Shown: positions 47,220 through 54,472 of the stretch, piece after piece | Layout of the letters: each line of letters starts with the position of its first letter | Numbering within the stretch: position 1 is the first letter of the stretch | NCBI GenBank assembly: GCA_023389055.1 | Contig: JAEWFA010000035.1 | Location: forward strand, 1 to 64,000 | Source: Pseudomonadota bacterium | GTDB lineage: Bacteria; Pseudomonadota; Gammaproteobacteria; Burkholderiales; Burkholderiaceae_E | DNA length: 64,000 nucleotides | Direction: 5' to 3' | Translations under genes and position numbers: made by a program | The notes under the pieces: model-generated | Database searches by the model: none | Seen by the model: the letters and a program-made list of their open reading frames with translations, nothing else | What the model was told of the DNA's origin: nothing

Positions 47220-48584
47220 ATGGGCGACCAAACCAAGTACCTGCTCGACGAGAGCCGGATCCCGAAGCGCTGGTACAACATCCAGGCCGACCTGCCGAAG
47301 CCGCTCGCGCCGGTGCTGCATCCGGGCACGATGCAGCCGATCGGGCCCGACGACCTCGCGCCGTTGTTCCCGATGGAGCTCATCCTGCAGGAAGTGAGCA
47401 CCGAGCGCGAGATCGACATTCCCGAGCCGGTGCGCGACATCTACCGGCTGTGGCGGCCGAGCCCGTTGTTCCGCGCGCACCGCCTGGAGAAGGCGCTCGG
47501 AACACCGGCGAAGATCTTCTACAAGTACGAAGGCGTCAGCCCCGCGGGGAGCCACAAGCCGAACACGGCGGTCGCGCAGGCGTTCTACAACCGCGAGGCG
47601 GGCATTCGGCGGCTGAGCACCGAAACCGGCGCCGGCCAGTGGGGATCGTCGCTCGCTTTTGCCGGTGCGCTGTTCGGCATCGACGTCACCGTCTTCCAGG
47701 TGCGCGTCTCGTACGACCAGAAGCCGTACCGCCGGGCGCTGATGGAAACCTACGGTGCGCGCTGCGTAGCCTCGCCGTCGAAGGAAACCGATTACGGTCG
47801 CGCGGTGCTCGAGCAGCGCCCCGACCATCCGGGCAGCCTGGGCATCGCGATCTCCGAAGCGGTGGAGATCGCCGCCAAGAACGAAGACACGAAATACGCG
47901 CTCGGCTCGGTGCTCAACCATGTGATGCTGCACCAGACCGTCGTCGGCCAGGAGGCGATCGAGCAGATGCAGATGGCCGATGCGTGGCCCGACGTCCTCA
48001 TCGGCTGCACCGGCGGCGGATCGAACTTCGCGGGGCTGGTGTTCCCGTTCATCGGACAGGCACTGCGCGGCGGGAAGAAGTCGCGCGTCGTCGCCGTCGA
48101 GCCGGCCGCGTGTCCCACGCTCACGCGCGGCAAGCTCGCGTACGATTTCGGCGACACCGGGCACATGACGCCGCTGGTGAAGATGCACACACTCGGCTCC
48201 ACGTTCACGCCGCCGGGCTTCCACGCCGGCGGGTTGCGCTATCACGGGATGGGTCCGCTGATCTCGCATTTGCTCGACCTGAAGCTGATCGAGGCGGTGG
48301 CCTACCAGCAGACCGAGTGCTTCGCCGCCGGCGTGCAGTTCGCGCGCACCGAGGGAATCATTCCGGCGCCCGAAGCGAACCACGCGGTCAAGGCGGCGAT
48401 CGACGAGGCGCTGCGCTGCAAGCGCGAAGGCCGCTCGGAGACGATTCTCTTCAACCTCTCGGGCCACGGCCACTTCGACATGGCCGCGTACATGGCCTAC
48501 AACTCCGGCTCGCTCAGCGACCAGTCGTACGACGAGAAGGAACTGGCGATGGCGTTGGCGGGGTTGCCCAGCGTGCCTGCTTGA
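47220..48584 (+). CDS. TrpB2-type PLP-dependent enzyme (tryptophan synthase beta-like)
   Basis: A 454-aa fold-type II PLP enzyme of the TrpB2 group, longer than TrpB1 (about 400). The PLP lysine is Lys113 in GSHKPNTA, the phosphate-binding loop is GCTGGGSNFAG, and RPSPLFRAHRLE is a substrate-site segment. AGGAGGAGT lies directly upstream of the ATG. There is no trpA nearby, so it may condense serine with free indole or another nucleophile. Operon membership with the E1 genes is doubtful because a large inverted repeat lies between them. Confidence 0.9.
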   Translation: MGDQTKYLLDESRIPKRWYNIQADLPKPLAPVLHPGTMQPIGPDDLAPLFPMELILQEVSTEREIDIPEPVRDIYRLWRPSPLFRAHRLEKALGTPAKIFYKYEGVSPAGSHKPNTAVAQAFYNREAGIRRLSTETGAGQWGSSLAFAGALFGIDVTVFQVRVSYDQKPYRRALMETYGARCVASPSKETDYGRAVLEQRPDHPGSLGIAISEAVEIAAKNEDTKYALGSVLNHVMLHQTVVGQEAIEQMQMADAWPDVLIGCTGGGSNFAGLVFPFIGQALRGGKKSRVVAVEPAACPTLTRGKLAYDFGDTGHMTPLVKMHTLGSTFTPPGFHAGGLRYHGMGPLISHLLDLKLIEAVAYQQTECFAAGVQFARTEGIIPAPEANHAVKAAIDEALRCKREGRSETILFNLSGHGHFDMAAYMAYNSGSLSDQSYDEKELAMALAGLPSVPA

Positions 48585-48596
48585 GGAAGTGAAGGA

Positions 48597-48680
48597 GTGA
48601 AGGGTGAAGGGTGAAGGGTGAAGGGCGCAAAGCCGACTGCGGACGCGGGCGCCCTTCACCCTTCACCCTTCACCCTTCAC
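48597..48680. repeat. 32-bp perfect inverted repeat of GTGAAGG heptamers
   Basis: Arms at 48597-48628 and 48649-48680 are perfect complements around a 20-nt loop. Each arm holds four GTGAAGG heptamers and a GCGC end. It starts 12 nt after the TrpB2 stop codon and would form a very stable RNA hairpin, probably ending or shielding that transcript. The G-rich arm also has four GGG runs with 4-nt loops, compatible with a quadruplex. Confidence 0.9.
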
Positions 48681-48692
48681 CTTCTTCTCGAC

Positions 48693-48706
48693 TTGACCCT
48701 CGTCAA
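48693..48706. promoter_or_regulatory. Inverted repeat TTGAC-N4-GTCAA upstream of the E1 operon
   Basis: Perfect 5-bp half sites separated by 4 nt, 67 nt upstream of the E1-alpha GTG and just past the large repeat. TTGACC could double as a -35, but no matching -10 is clear. It is a possible operator for a dimeric regulator, identity unknown. Confidence 0.4.
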
Positions 48707-48772
48707 CCGTGCGACGGGCGAACGGCGCATTGTTCGATCCATGTTCGGGGCATCCGGAACAGGAGGACGACC

Positions 48773-49780
48773 GTGCGAAGCCGCGACGAAGCGCTGCCGT
48801 GGATGTACGAGAAGATGGTCGAGATCCGCCACTACGAGGAGACGATGGCAGCCGTCTACCTCGAGGGCAAGCTCCCGCCGAAGATCCAGAAAGGCCTGGC
48901 TTTCGACATCGGCTCGGGGCCGGTTCCGGGCGAGATGCACCTGTCCGCCGGACAGGAGCCGGTCGCCGTCGGCGTCTGCGCGCACCTCAGGAAGGAAGAC
49001 ACGGTGGTCGGCACGCACCGCCCGCACCACTTTGCGATCGCCAAGGGAGTGCCGCTCGACCGGATGACGGCCGAGATGTTCGGCAAGGCGGCCGGGCTGG
49101 GCAAGGGCAAGGGCGGTCACATGCACCTTTTCGATGCCGAGCACCGCTTCAGCTGCAGCGGCATCATCGGCGCGAGCCTGCCGCCCGCGTGCGGTGCGGC
49201 GCTCGCCGCGAAGAAGATGGGTCGCGACTGGGTCGCGGTGGCCTTCTTCGGCGAGGGCGCGGCCAACCAGGGCTCGTTCCATGAATCGCTGAACCTCGCC
49301 GCGCTGTGGCAGTTGCCGGTGGTCTTCGTCTGCGAGGACAATCACTGGGCGATTTCGGTGCCGAAGACGAGCGCCACGTCGATCGCGCGCGTGTCCGATC
49401 GCGCACCCTCGTACGGGATGCCGGGCGTGCACGTCGGGCGCAACGATGCGCTCGAGGTATGGGAGGCGGCGGGTGAAGCGATCGGGCGAGCGCGGCGCGG
49501 CCAGGGACCGACGCTGATCGAGGTGCGCACCGACCGGTACTTCGGGCACTTCCAGGGCGACGCCGAGATCTACCGGCCCGGCGACGAGGTGGCGAAGCTG
49601 CGAGCCGACGACCCGATCCCCCGGCTGGCCGCGCAACTGAAAGAATCGGGCGTGTTGGCCGACGAGCAGCGCGCGAGCCTCGAGGCGCGCGCCAGGGCGC
49701 GCGTCGACGAAGCTTTCGCCTTCGCGCGTGCCGCCGCGGAACCGACACCGACCGATGCGCTCGCCGACGTGTTCGTCTGA
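48773..49780 (+). CDS. 2-oxoacid dehydrogenase E1 alpha subunit
   Basis: Thiamine-diphosphate-dependent E1 alpha of the pyruvate/acetoin/branched-chain type, 335 aa. GTG 48773 has AGGAGG 6 nt upstream. GEGAANQGSFHESLNLAALW (160-179) with Asn190 in CEDN is the ThDP/Mg motif. THRPHHFAIAKGV and GKGKGGHMHLF are the phosphorylation-loop-like regions. It is first in E1alpha-E1beta-lipoyl-ligase. The substrate cannot be read. The usual E2 acyltransferase gene is absent, replaced by a small lipoyl protein. Confidence 0.92.
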   Translation: MRSRDEALPWMYEKMVEIRHYEETMAAVYLEGKLPPKIQKGLAFDIGSGPVPGEMHLSAGQEPVAVGVCAHLRKEDTVVGTHRPHHFAIAKGVPLDRMTAEMFGKAAGLGKGKGGHMHLFDAEHRFSCSGIIGASLPPACGAALAAKKMGRDWVAVAFFGEGAANQGSFHESLNLAALWQLPVVFVCEDNHWAISVPKTSATSIARVSDRAPSYGMPGVHVGRNDALEVWEAAGEAIGRARRGQGPTLIEVRTDRYFGHFQGDAEIYRPGDEVAKLRADDPIPRLAAQLKESGVLADEQRASLEARARARVDEAFAFARAAAEPTPTDALADVFV

Positions 49781-49792
49781 AGGAGATCGATC

Positions 49793-50833
49793 ATGAGCGA
49801 ATCCCGCGTCCTGACGATGGCGCAGGCGATTTCCGAGGCGATCGCCCAGGAGATGGAGCGCGATCCGAAGGTCTTCGTGATGGGCGAGGACATCGGCCGC
49901 TATGGCGGCATCTTCGGCGCCACCGGCGGCCTGCTCGACCGTTTCGGCGCCGATCGGATCATGGACACGCCGATCTCCGAGACCGCGTTCATCGGCGCGG
50001 CGACCGGTGCGGCGGCTGCCGGCATGCGCCCGATCGCCGAACTGATGTTCGTCGACTTCTTCGGCGTGTGCATGGACCAGATCTACAACCATCTGGCGAA
50101 GAACACGTACATGGCCGGCGGGAACATCCGCCTGCCCGTGGTGCTGATGACCGCGATCGGCGGCGGCTACAGCGACGCCGCGCAGCACTCGCAGTGCCTG
50201 TACGGCACCTTCGCGCATCTGCCGGGCCTGAAGGTCGTCGTTCCGTCGAACGCCTACGACGCAAAGGGCCTGATGACGCAGGCGATCCGTGACGACAATC
50301 CGGTGCTCTTCATGTTCCACAAGGGAATCATGGGGCTGCCGTGGATGGCGTATTTCGAAGGCAGCCGGCGCGAGGTCCCGAGCGAGCCCTACGTGCTTCC
50401 GTTCGGCCTGGCGAACGTGGTGCGCGAAGGGCGTGACCTCACGATCGTCACGATCAGCCAGATGGTGCACAAGGCGATGCTCGCCGCTACCGAGCTGGCG
50501 AGCGAGGGCGTCGAAGCCGACGTGATCGATCTGCGCACGCTGGTTCCGCTGGATCGCGAAGCGGTGCTCGCGTCGGTCGGCCGGACCGGGCGGCTGCTGG
50601 TGGTCGACGAGGACTACCTCAGCTTCGGACTGAGCGGAGAGATTGCCGCGCTGGTCGCCGAGAACCTCGACGCCGTCTCGCTGCGCGCGCCGGTTCGACG
50701 GCTCGCCGTGCCCGACGTGCCGATTCCGTATAGCCGCGTGCTCGAGCGGGCGGTGATCCCGCAGGCCGATTCGATCGTCGCCGCCGCGCGCTCGCTGTGC
50801 GCTTCGTCGCTGGGGCAGGCGGTCGCGGCATGA
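49793..50833 (+). CDS. 2-oxoacid dehydrogenase E1 beta subunit
   Basis: E1 beta subunit of 346 aa with the transketolase pyrimidine domain. MGEDIGRYGGIFGATGG, DTPISETAFIGAATGAAAAG and ELMFVDFFGVCMDQI are family motifs, and RTGRLLVVDEDYLSFGLSGE is in the C-terminal domain. It begins 12 nt after E1 alpha, with AAGGAGA as Shine-Dalgarno. Its stop overlaps the start of the small lipoyl protein (ATGA), so the carrier is made in step with the E1. Confidence 0.93.
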   Translation: MSESRVLTMAQAISEAIAQEMERDPKVFVMGEDIGRYGGIFGATGGLLDRFGADRIMDTPISETAFIGAATGAAAAGMRPIAELMFVDFFGVCMDQIYNHLAKNTYMAGGNIRLPVVLMTAIGGGYSDAAQHSQCLYGTFAHLPGLKVVVPSNAYDAKGLMTQAIRDDNPVLFMFHKGIMGLPWMAYFEGSRREVPSEPYVLPFGLANVVREGRDLTIVTISQMVHKAMLAATELASEGVEADVIDLRTLVPLDREAVLASVGRTGRLLVVDEDYLSFGLSGEIAALVAENLDAVSLRAPVRRLAVPDVPIPYSRVLERAVIPQADSIVAAARSLCASSLGQAVAA

Positions 50834-51081
50834 TCGCGATCGGCCTCGACGACGGTGCGTGGAAGGATGTCGAGGCGGGAACAGAAGCGCTCGTCGATCG
50901 CTGGCTCGTCGCCGACGGCGAGCGGGTGAAGGCGGGCGCCCCGCTGGCCGTCGTCGTGCTCGTGAAGACGAGCCTGGAACTCGTCGCGCCCGTCGACGGC
51001 GTGATCGACCGGATCGTCGTCGCCGCTGGCTCCACCTTCGCGCGCGGCGCGCCCATCGGCTGGCTGCGCGAGGAAGGTTGA
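50830..51081 (+). CDS. Free-standing lipoyl-carrier domain protein
   Basis: An 83-aa protein that is only a biotinyl/lipoyl-type beta barrel. The two halves are GERVKAGAPLAVVVLVKTS and LELVAPVDGVIDRIVVAAG. Lys46 in LVKTSLE sits at the lipoylation site (the E2 family has DKxxxE), and it lacks the AMKM of biotin carriers. It has no subunit-binding or acyltransferase domain. It overlaps E1 beta (ATGA) and the ligase start. A mobile acyl or electron carrier for the E1 is the likely role (inference). Confidence 0.82.
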   Translation: MIAIGLDDGAWKDVEAGTEALVDRWLVADGERVKAGAPLAVVVLVKTSLELVAPVDGVIDRIVVAAGSTFARGAPIGWLREEG

Positions 51082-51842
51082 GCAAAGCGCTGCCGATGCA
51101 CGCCCACGTCGACGCCGCCGACGAGCAGGACTGGATCCGCGAGGCACTCGCCGAACCGGTGACGCAGGTGCAGTGGCGCGTCTGGCGTTATCGCGCGCCG
51201 GCGATCGTGCTCGGGCTGTCGCAGCGCGCGCTGCGCGAAACCGTTTCCGCGCGGGCGGGCGCGGCGCTGCCCGTGCACGTGCGAGCCTCGGGCGGAGGCG
51301 CAGTGCTGGCCGGACCGTGGCTGGTCGGCGTCACCGTGCTGCTGCCTTCACGGCATCGGTTGGCCGAGGGGCCGCTCGTCGACAGCTATCGATGGCTGGG
51401 CGAGGTGCATTCGCGCGTCCTGCAAGGCTTCGGCGTGTCGTCGCGGCTGCTTTCGCCGCAGACGCTTCGCGACGGCGACGCCCGAGTGGCGGGATTCGCG
51501 CCGCTGCCCTGGGCCTGCTTCGGCGCGCTGTCGCCGTGGGAACTGGTGGACGCCGACGGACGCAAGTTGTGCGGCCTGGCGCAGCAGCGACGTGCGAGGG
51601 GGATCGCGCTGGTCGGTGGCACGCTGATGTGGCGCCCGCCCTGGTCGGTGCTCTGCGACGCACTCGGGCGAGCGGACGATCTCGACGCGCTGGCGATGCG
51701 CACGATCGACTGCGAGACGCTGGCGGCTGCAGGCGGCGAGCATCGACCCGACGCCGTGCAGCGGGAAGCCTTCGCGGCGGCGCTCGCGGTCGCGCTCGAC
51801 GCGCAACTCGCTCAGACGCTGGAGCAGGCTGCGGCGCCCTGA
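51078..51842 (+). CDS. LipM/LplA-like lipoyl or octanoyl transferase
   Basis: A 254-aa biotin/lipoate-ligase-fold protein from TTG 51078 (TTGA overlap with the lipoyl gene); ATG 51096 is an alternative. RASGGGAV (69-76) and Lys163 in GRKLCGLAQQ are family motifs. Cys147 in ACFGALSPWEL aligns with the catalytic Cys of LipM-type octanoyltransferases, while the HGTLL motif of LplA is changed to GGTLM. It probably modifies the adjacent lipoyl protein. Whether it uses free lipoate, octanoyl-ACP or another lipoyl protein is unknown. Confidence 0.8.
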   Translation: MSKALPMHAHVDAADEQDWIREALAEPVTQVQWRVWRYRAPAIVLGLSQRALRETVSARAGAALPVHVRASGGGAVLAGPWLVGVTVLLPSRHRLAEGPLVDSYRWLGEVHSRVLQGFGVSSRLLSPQTLRDGDARVAGFAPLPWACFGALSPWELVDADGRKLCGLAQQRRARGIALVGGTLMWRPPWSVLCDALGRADDLDALAMRTIDCETLAAAGGEHRPDAVQREAFAAALAVALDAQLAQTLEQAAAP

Positions 51843-51864
51843 AAGCGGGTGATCCGGGCGGACT

Positions 51865-52449
51865 TCATTCGAGGTCGCCGATCAGCGAATCGCGCACCGC
51901 GTCGGGCAGCGGCTCGGCCTGCGCCCGATAGTTCTCGTGATCGATTCCCGCGCCCAACGCGGCGCCCGTCTTCAGCGCGGCGATCATCGCCGCGTCGAGT
52001 TCGAAGCGCAGGAAATGCACGGCCGAGGTCTTCTCCTCGGTGGATCGGTCGAGATCCTCGTCGGCGATCGCGTGGACCTTCTCGTGACCCGCCACACGCA
52101 CCCAGACGCGGTCTTCGATGCCGACGAGGCGCGCGAGCTCGCGGCGGCGCTGCTCGACGTCCTCGTACTCGATCAGCATCGTCGCCTTCAGGTTGGCGCC
52201 GTCGGGGATCAGCGGGTTGTAGGCGTCGAGCTCGTGCTGGATCCCTTCGTCCTCGAAGATGCGCTCGATGCGCAGCATCTCCTGGATCTGGTAGCGCACC
52301 GTCCGATCGTCTTCGAACAGCAGCGTCACGTGCGCGCCGAGCGGCACCTTGCGGTTCTTCTTGTGCTCGAGCACTTTCGCGCGCATCTCGCTGCGCGCGC
52401 GCGCGTACGCCTCCAGCGTCATCAGCGAATCGCGGGTGACCTTCGCCAT
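51865..52449 (-). CDS. DUF3501-family protein
   Basis: A 194-aa cytoplasmic protein of the DUF3501 family. VTLLFEDDRTVRYQIQEMLRIERI and YNPLIPDGANLKATMLIEY are recognisable stretches; the C-terminal half includes HFLRFELDAAMIAAL. AAGGAGT lies 7 nt before ATG 52449. It follows the iron-sulfur gene by 25 nt. Together with that gene and rubrerythrin it forms a trio that recurs in many bacteria, whose joint role I do not know to be settled. Confidence 0.85.
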   Translation of the reverse strand: MAKVTRDSLMTLEAYARARSEMRAKVLEHKKNRKVPLGAHVTLLFEDDRTVRYQIQEMLRIERIFEDEGIQHELDAYNPLIPDGANLKATMLIEYEDVEQRRRELARLVGIEDRVWVRVAGHEKVHAIADEDLDRSTEEKTSAVHFLRFELDAAMIAALKTGAALGAGIDHENYRAQAEPLPDAVRDSLIGDLE

Positions 52450-52474
52450 GTCCGACTCCTTCCGATCGGGTCCT

Positions 52475-53830
52475 TCAGAGTCCGTAGGCCATGCGCAGCA
52501 GCGTCAGCGGATGCGCCAGCCTGCTGCCGACGTCGCGGCCGACGGTCGACATTCCCTGCGCGATGTGATGGCCGGCGAGCTGGCAGTCCGACGAGATCCA
52601 GTCGGGTTCGCCGTCGGGGTGCTCGCCCATCTGGCGGAACACCGGGCGGCCGATCTTCATCGCGATCTCGTGGAATTCCTTCTTCACGCCCCAGGTGCCT
52701 GCGTGACCCGAGCAGCGCTCGACGGTGCGCAGCCGCGTGCCGGGGATCGACTCGAGCAGCTCGCGCGTCTTCTGCCCGACGTTCTGCACCCGCTGGTGGC
52801 AGGCGACGTGGTACGAGACGTTGCCGAGCCCGCGCGCGAAATCCGTCTTCAACAGTCCGTCCTTCGCGCGCTGCACGAAATACTCGAACGGATCGAACAT
52901 CGCGTCGCGCACCGCCTTCACGTCGTCGTCGTCGGGAAAGAGCAGCGGCAGTTCCTGCTTGTACATCAGCGCGCACGACGGGATCGGCGCGAGGATCGCG
53001 TAACCGTCGCGCGCGAGTTTCGCCAGCGCCGGCACGTTGCGCTCCTTGAGCTTCTCGACCGATTCGAGATCGCCCAGTTCGAGCTTGGGCATCCCGCAGC
53101 AGGCTTCGCGCTCGACGAACACGTACGGAATCGCGTTGTGCGCGAGGATCCTCAGCAGGTCGTGCCCGATGCCGGGCTCGTTGTAGTTGACGTAGCAGGT
53201 CGCATAGACGACGACCTTGCCCGGCGTGCGCTCGCCGTCGCGCACCGCGGCCGGGGGCGACGGCTCGGCGCGGGAGCGGAACTTGTGCGGCGTGAAGTCG
53301 GGCAGCCACGCCTGGTGGTGCACGCCGACGACGCTCTTCTCGAGCACGTTGCGCATCGTCGCGTTGCGGCTGGCGGCATTCACCGTCTGCGCGACGATCG
53401 GAATGGCGGCGAGCCTGCCGTTGCGATCGGTAGCGGACAGGTTCGTGTCGCGGAATTTCGTCGGCGTGCCCTTGCGGAACGAGATCGCCTTGGCACGCAG
53501 CATCACGTGCGGGAAATCGACGTTCCACGGATGCGGCGGAACGTACGGGCACTTCGTCATGTAGCAGAGATCGCATAGGTAGCACTGGTCGACCACCTTG
53601 TCGTAATCGGCGCGCGAAACGCCGTCGATCTCGCCGCTGGCCGATTCGTCGATCAGGTCGAACAGCGTCGGAAACGCGTTGCACAGGCTCACGCAGCGCC
53701 GGCATCCGTGGCAGATGTCGAAGACGCGCTGCATTTCGTCGAGCGCCTTCGTCTCGTCGTGGAACTCCGGGCTTTTCCAGTCGAGCGCATGGCGGGTGGG
53801 CGCTTCCAGCGACCCTTCTCTTGCAGTCAT
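52475..53830 (-). CDS. CCG-domain iron-sulfur oxidoreductase (GlpC/HdrD-like)
   Basis: A 451-aa iron-sulfur protein. Two [4Fe-4S] motifs lie near the N-terminus (CHGCRRCVSLC at 40-50; CYLCDLCYMTKC at 83-94). The first cysteine-rich domain has EREACCGMPKLELG; the second has SYHVACHQR and RCSGHAGTWG, where CSG replaces the usual CCG. ATG 53830 precedes the conserved region. It lies 82 nt after rubrerythrin. It probably passes electrons to or from rubrerythrin (inference). No FAD domain is present. Confidence 0.88.
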   Translation of the reverse strand: MTAREGSLEAPTRHALDWKSPEFHDETKALDEMQRVFDICHGCRRCVSLCNAFPTLFDLIDESASGEIDGVSRADYDKVVDQCYLCDLCYMTKCPYVPPHPWNVDFPHVMLRAKAISFRKGTPTKFRDTNLSATDRNGRLAAIPIVAQTVNAASRNATMRNVLEKSVVGVHHQAWLPDFTPHKFRSRAEPSPPAAVRDGERTPGKVVVYATCYVNYNEPGIGHDLLRILAHNAIPYVFVEREACCGMPKLELGDLESVEKLKERNVPALAKLARDGYAILAPIPSCALMYKQELPLLFPDDDDVKAVRDAMFDPFEYFVQRAKDGLLKTDFARGLGNVSYHVACHQRVQNVGQKTRELLESIPGTRLRTVERCSGHAGTWGVKKEFHEIAMKIGRPVFRQMGEHPDGEPDWISSDCQLAGHHIAQGMSTVGRDVGSRLAHPLTLLRMAYGL

Positions 53831-53912
53831 CGGGTGTCCTTGCGAAAAGGGGAGCGCTGCGCTCCCCTGATCGTGCAACCATGCATCCCCGGCGCAGTGG
53901 CCCGGGCGCGCT

Positions 53913-54332
53913 TCAGGCAATCGACTCCAGGGCCTTGGCGAACTTGTTCGCGTGCGAGCGCTCGGCTTTCGCGAGCGTCTCGAACCAGTCGGCGATCTCG
54001 TCGAAGCCTTCGTCGCGTGCCGCCTTCGCCATGCCCGGGTACATGTCGGTGTACTCGTGCGTTTCGCCGGCGACCGCCGACTTCAGGTTCTTCTCGGAGC
54101 TGCCGATCGGCAGGTCGGTTGCCGGGTCGCCGACCTCCGCGAGGTAGTCGAGGTGGCCGTGCGCGTGGCCCGTCTCCCCTTCGGCGGTCGAACGAAACAG
54201 CGCTGCGATCTCGGGCTGCCCCTCGACGTCCGCCTTGTTTGCGAAATAGAGGTAGCGGCGATTGGCCTGGCTCTCGCCGGCGAACGCGTCCTTCAGATTC
54301 TGATGCGTGCGGGTGCCTTTCAAAGCGGCCAT
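53913..54332 (-). CDS. Rubrerythrin (ferritin-like, no rubredoxin domain)
   Basis: A di-iron ferritin-like protein, 139 aa. Ligand motifs are FAGESQANRRY, AEGETGHAHGH, GETHEYTDMYP and KAERSHANKF (two ExxH pairs). The C-terminal rubredoxin domain of classical rubrerythrin is missing, so an outside electron donor is needed; the adjacent iron-sulfur protein is an obvious candidate. The family reduces hydrogen peroxide. It is first in rubrerythrin, iron-sulfur protein, DUF3501, behind an AT-rich gap. Confidence 0.92.
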   Translation of the reverse strand: MAALKGTRTHQNLKDAFAGESQANRRYLYFANKADVEGQPEIAALFRSTAEGETGHAHGHLDYLAEVGDPATDLPIGSSEKNLKSAVAGETHEYTDMYPGMAKAARDEGFDEIADWFETLAKAERSHANKFAKALESIA

Positions 54333-54423
54333 GGGGGTCTCCTGTTCGATGAGGGGTTGCGGGCGCCGACGGCGACCCGCGGTCAGGGCGCTCGCGCGCC
54401 GTTCGCGACGACTGTATCAAAGC

Positions 54424-54465
54424 ACGATTGAAAGATCCAATTGATCGACGAAATACGATTGATTG
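54424..54465. promoter_or_regulatory. AT-rich region with repeats upstream of rubrerythrin
   Basis: An unusually AT-rich stretch in the 140-nt gap between rubrerythrin and the histidine kinase gene. CAATTGATCG (54438-54447) and CGATTGATTG (54456-54465) are imperfect inverted repeats (8 of 10). ACGATTGA occurs twice, at 54424 and 54455. It probably holds the rubrerythrin promoter and perhaps a stress-regulator site. No regulator can be named. Confidence 0.4.
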
Positions 54466-54472
54466 GTACACT

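Noticed and set aside
54424..54465. Named regulator box (for example OxyR or IscR) upstream of rubrerythrin
   Set aside because: The repeats are imperfect and I could not match them with confidence to any known consensus.
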